From contig CAMYJY010000234.1 of NCBI GenBank assembly GCA_947258835.1, positions 1 through 6,330 on the forward strand: a stretch of 6,330 nucleotides of DNA, read 5' to 3'. The position numbers were made by a program, and so were the translations under genes. Within the stretch, counting starts at the first letter, position 1; each line of letters opens with the position of its first letter. This document shows, piece by piece, positions 5,146 through 6,330 of this stretch. The stretch is from an uncultured Pirellulales bacterium (GTDB lineage: Bacteria > Planctomycetota > Planctomycetia > Pirellulales > Lacipirellulaceae). The notes under the pieces were generated by a model. That model saw nothing but the letters and a program-made list of their open reading frames with translations. It did no database searches and was not told the origin of the DNA.

Positions 5146-6246
5146 ATGAATCTTCATCCCAAATTGCGACCCTGGTGGCAGCGTCTGCTGATCTTACCCT
5201 GTCTAACCCTCCTCCTGGCCTATAAGGTTCTGCACTTGCCCACGAGGATCTTGCCGCGGGCGGTACGTTCCATAGTGACGCATTGGAATTACGCCATGTT
5301 TTGGATGCTGATCCGCTCCGGTATCACCCGCGCCTACATCGACCAGCCTTGTGAGTTTCGGATGCCGAGTTCGTGTGAGCCGCAGGTTTTGGTGGAGCCC
5401 GAGCATCAACTTTCGCCGGATCAAATCCGGCAGTTTTATGCAGACGGTTTTTTGGGGCCGTTCACGGCCTTTCCACGAGAAGAAATGCGCGATTTCCGCC
5501 AGGATCTGTTGGCCATCGAGAATACCAGATCCAAAACCTACGGTTTTTGCACCCCACGGGATCGGCACCTGGAAATGCCGCGGCTGTGGGATTACCTCCA
5601 ACATCCGGCCATCACGGAGCGTCTCGCCCAACTGCTAGGCCCCGATCTGTTGTGTTGGCGTTCGCAGATTTTTTACAAGGGCCCTCAAGCACCGGCCATT
5701 CAGTTTCATCAGGCTAGCACCTTCATGGTCGAGGACTATCTCGACCCAGCCATTTTCCCGCCAGACCGCCAAGACATCTTTCAGCTCACCGTGTGGGTAG
5801 CCGTGGATGATGCCACGCCTGCCAATGGCTGTTTGCAGTTTGTGCGCGGCACGCACGACCACATTCGCACCATCAAGTTTGGAGGGGAAGAGGGTTTTTA
5901 TAACGCCCAGTTCTCCTTGGAGTTTGACCGGGATTCCAGTCAGATTGTGACCTTACCGGTGGAGGCCGGTCAGTTTGTGATCTTTACGGAGCGTTGCATT
6001 CACGGTTCGCCGGCCAACACGACCGATCGCCATCGTTTGGCCTTCAACGCCAGGGTGATTCCAACCAACGTGCCCGTGTACACCAACAAAGAAAAATACC
6101 GTTCCGTCTACAACGGAGGCAAATACGAGTTGCAGAACTGGGGCGTCGCCGTCCTCCGCGGCGCGGACCACCACGGTCTCAGCCGCACGATCGACATCGC
6201 AGCGCAAAACAGAAAAACAGCCCCACCCCCCCGCCTCGCAGCCTAA
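5146..6246 (+). CDS. Candidate non-heme Fe(II)/2-oxoglutarate-dependent halogenase (SyrB2-like, PhyH superfamily)
   Basis: A 366-residue protein with a catalytic domain from about residue 88 to 348. The metal site reads FHQASTF (187-193): H188 is followed two residues later by A190, where hydroxylases have Asp or Glu. The distal ligand is H286 in CIHGSP. From memory of SyrB2, motifs align in order: LSPDQIRQF...GFLGPF (89-106), DRHL (139-142), LGPDLLCWR (164-172), the HQA motif, TVWVAV..ATPANGCLQFVRGT (215-236), AGQFVIF (274-280) and FNAR (300-303, with R303 the likely 2-oxoglutarate-binding Arg). In the SyrB2/CytC3 halogenases the missing carboxylate leaves room for chloride on iron. Residues 1-85 are an extension with a hydrophobic segment at about 13-30, followed by basic residues, suggesting membrane association. 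ATG 5146 is chosen because an in-frame ATG at 5071 lies inside repeat C. The stop codon overlaps the first unit of the heptamer array. An atypical hydroxylase remains possible. Confidence 0.85.
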   Translation: MNLHPKLRPWWQRLLILPCLTLLLAYKVLHLPTRILPRAVRSIVTHWNYAMFWMLIRSGITRAYIDQPCEFRMPSSCEPQVLVEPEHQLSPDQIRQFYADGFLGPFTAFPREEMRDFRQDLLAIENTRSKTYGFCTPRDRHLEMPRLWDYLQHPAITERLAQLLGPDLLCWRSQIFYKGPQAPAIQFHQASTFMVEDYLDPAIFPPDRQDIFQLTVWVAVDDATPANGCLQFVRGTHDHIRTIKFGGEEGFYNAQFSLEFDRDSSQIVTLPVEAGQFVIFTERCIHGSPANTTDRHRLAFNARVIPTNVPVYTNKEKYRSVYNGGKYELQNWGVAVLRGADHHGLSRTIDIAAQNRKTAPPPRLAA

Positions 6247-6330
6247 CCCCTAACCCCTAACCCCTAACCCCTAACCCCTAATCCCTAATCCCTAATCCCT
6301 AATCCCTAATCCCTAATCCCTAATCCCTAA
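6244..6330. repeat. Telomere-like heptanucleotide tandem array
   Basis: Five perfect TAACCCC units (6244-6278) are followed by seven perfect TAATCCC units (6279-6327) and a final TAA at the window edge, so the array continues beyond it. The halogenase-like gene's stop codon is the TAA of the first unit. The minus strand reads GGGGTTA/GGGATTA repeats and could form G-quadruplexes. Similar short tandemly repeated heptamers are known from some bacteria, for example filamentous cyanobacteria; its role here is unknown. TAA occurs in every unit, so the array stops all three plus-strand frames. Confidence 0.97.

Noticed and set aside
6244..6330. CRISPR array or true chromosome telomere
   Set aside because: There are no spacers, so it is not CRISPR. 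A telomere claim would need evidence of a linear end; the array simply meets the window edge.

Overview
The window looks like part of a GC-rich, Gram-negative-type bacterial chromosome, most plausibly from the Planctomycetes (Pirellulales-like). The reasons are a Kdo (LPS core sugar) synthesis gene, a membrane-anchored vWA protein with an N-terminal basic/Pro-rich cytoplasmic part, weak Shine-Dalgarno signals, and many short non-coding repeats between single-gene units. The taxonomic call is inference; no rRNA or tRNA is present.

Layout: (1) 1-254 holds copy A of a roughly 163-bp interspersed repeat and a strong hairpin terminator. (2) 255-1157 (-) is kdsA, of the metal-dependent (Cys) type. 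(3) 1309-2085 (+) is an alpha/beta hydrolase, divergent from kdsA. (4) 2086-2323 is a convergent gap with a long imperfect hairpin. (5) 2324-3073 (-) is a class I glutamine amidotransferase-like protein. (6) 3107-3270 is repeat copy B. (7) 3176-4777 (-) is a membrane-anchored vWA protein whose 3' end has been shifted out of frame by a 19-bp tandem duplication, so that it now reads into repeat copy B. (8) 4778-5145 is a gap with a perfect 9-bp stem hairpin and inverted repeat copy C. (9) 5146-6246 (+) is a PhyH-superfamily Fe(II)/2-oxoglutarate enzyme. (10) 6244-6330 is a telomere-like heptanucleotide array running off the window end.

The most interesting gene is the last. Its iron-binding motif is His-Gln-Ala, not His-X-Asp/Glu, and its motifs line up along the length of the protein with the SyrB2/CytC3 class of non-heme iron halogenases. 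It is therefore a candidate aliphatic halogenase, free-standing and with a hydrophobic N-terminal extension, and no NRPS or carrier-protein gene is visible beside it.

The five genes do not form an obvious pathway or operon. Orientation changes at nearly every gene, and the only same-strand neighbours (the amidotransferase and the vWA gene) are separated by a repeat. The second theme is genome plasticity: three copies of a MITE-like repeat with terminal inverted repeats, a tandem duplication that breaks a frame, a large palindrome, and a heptamer array, all within 6.3 kb.
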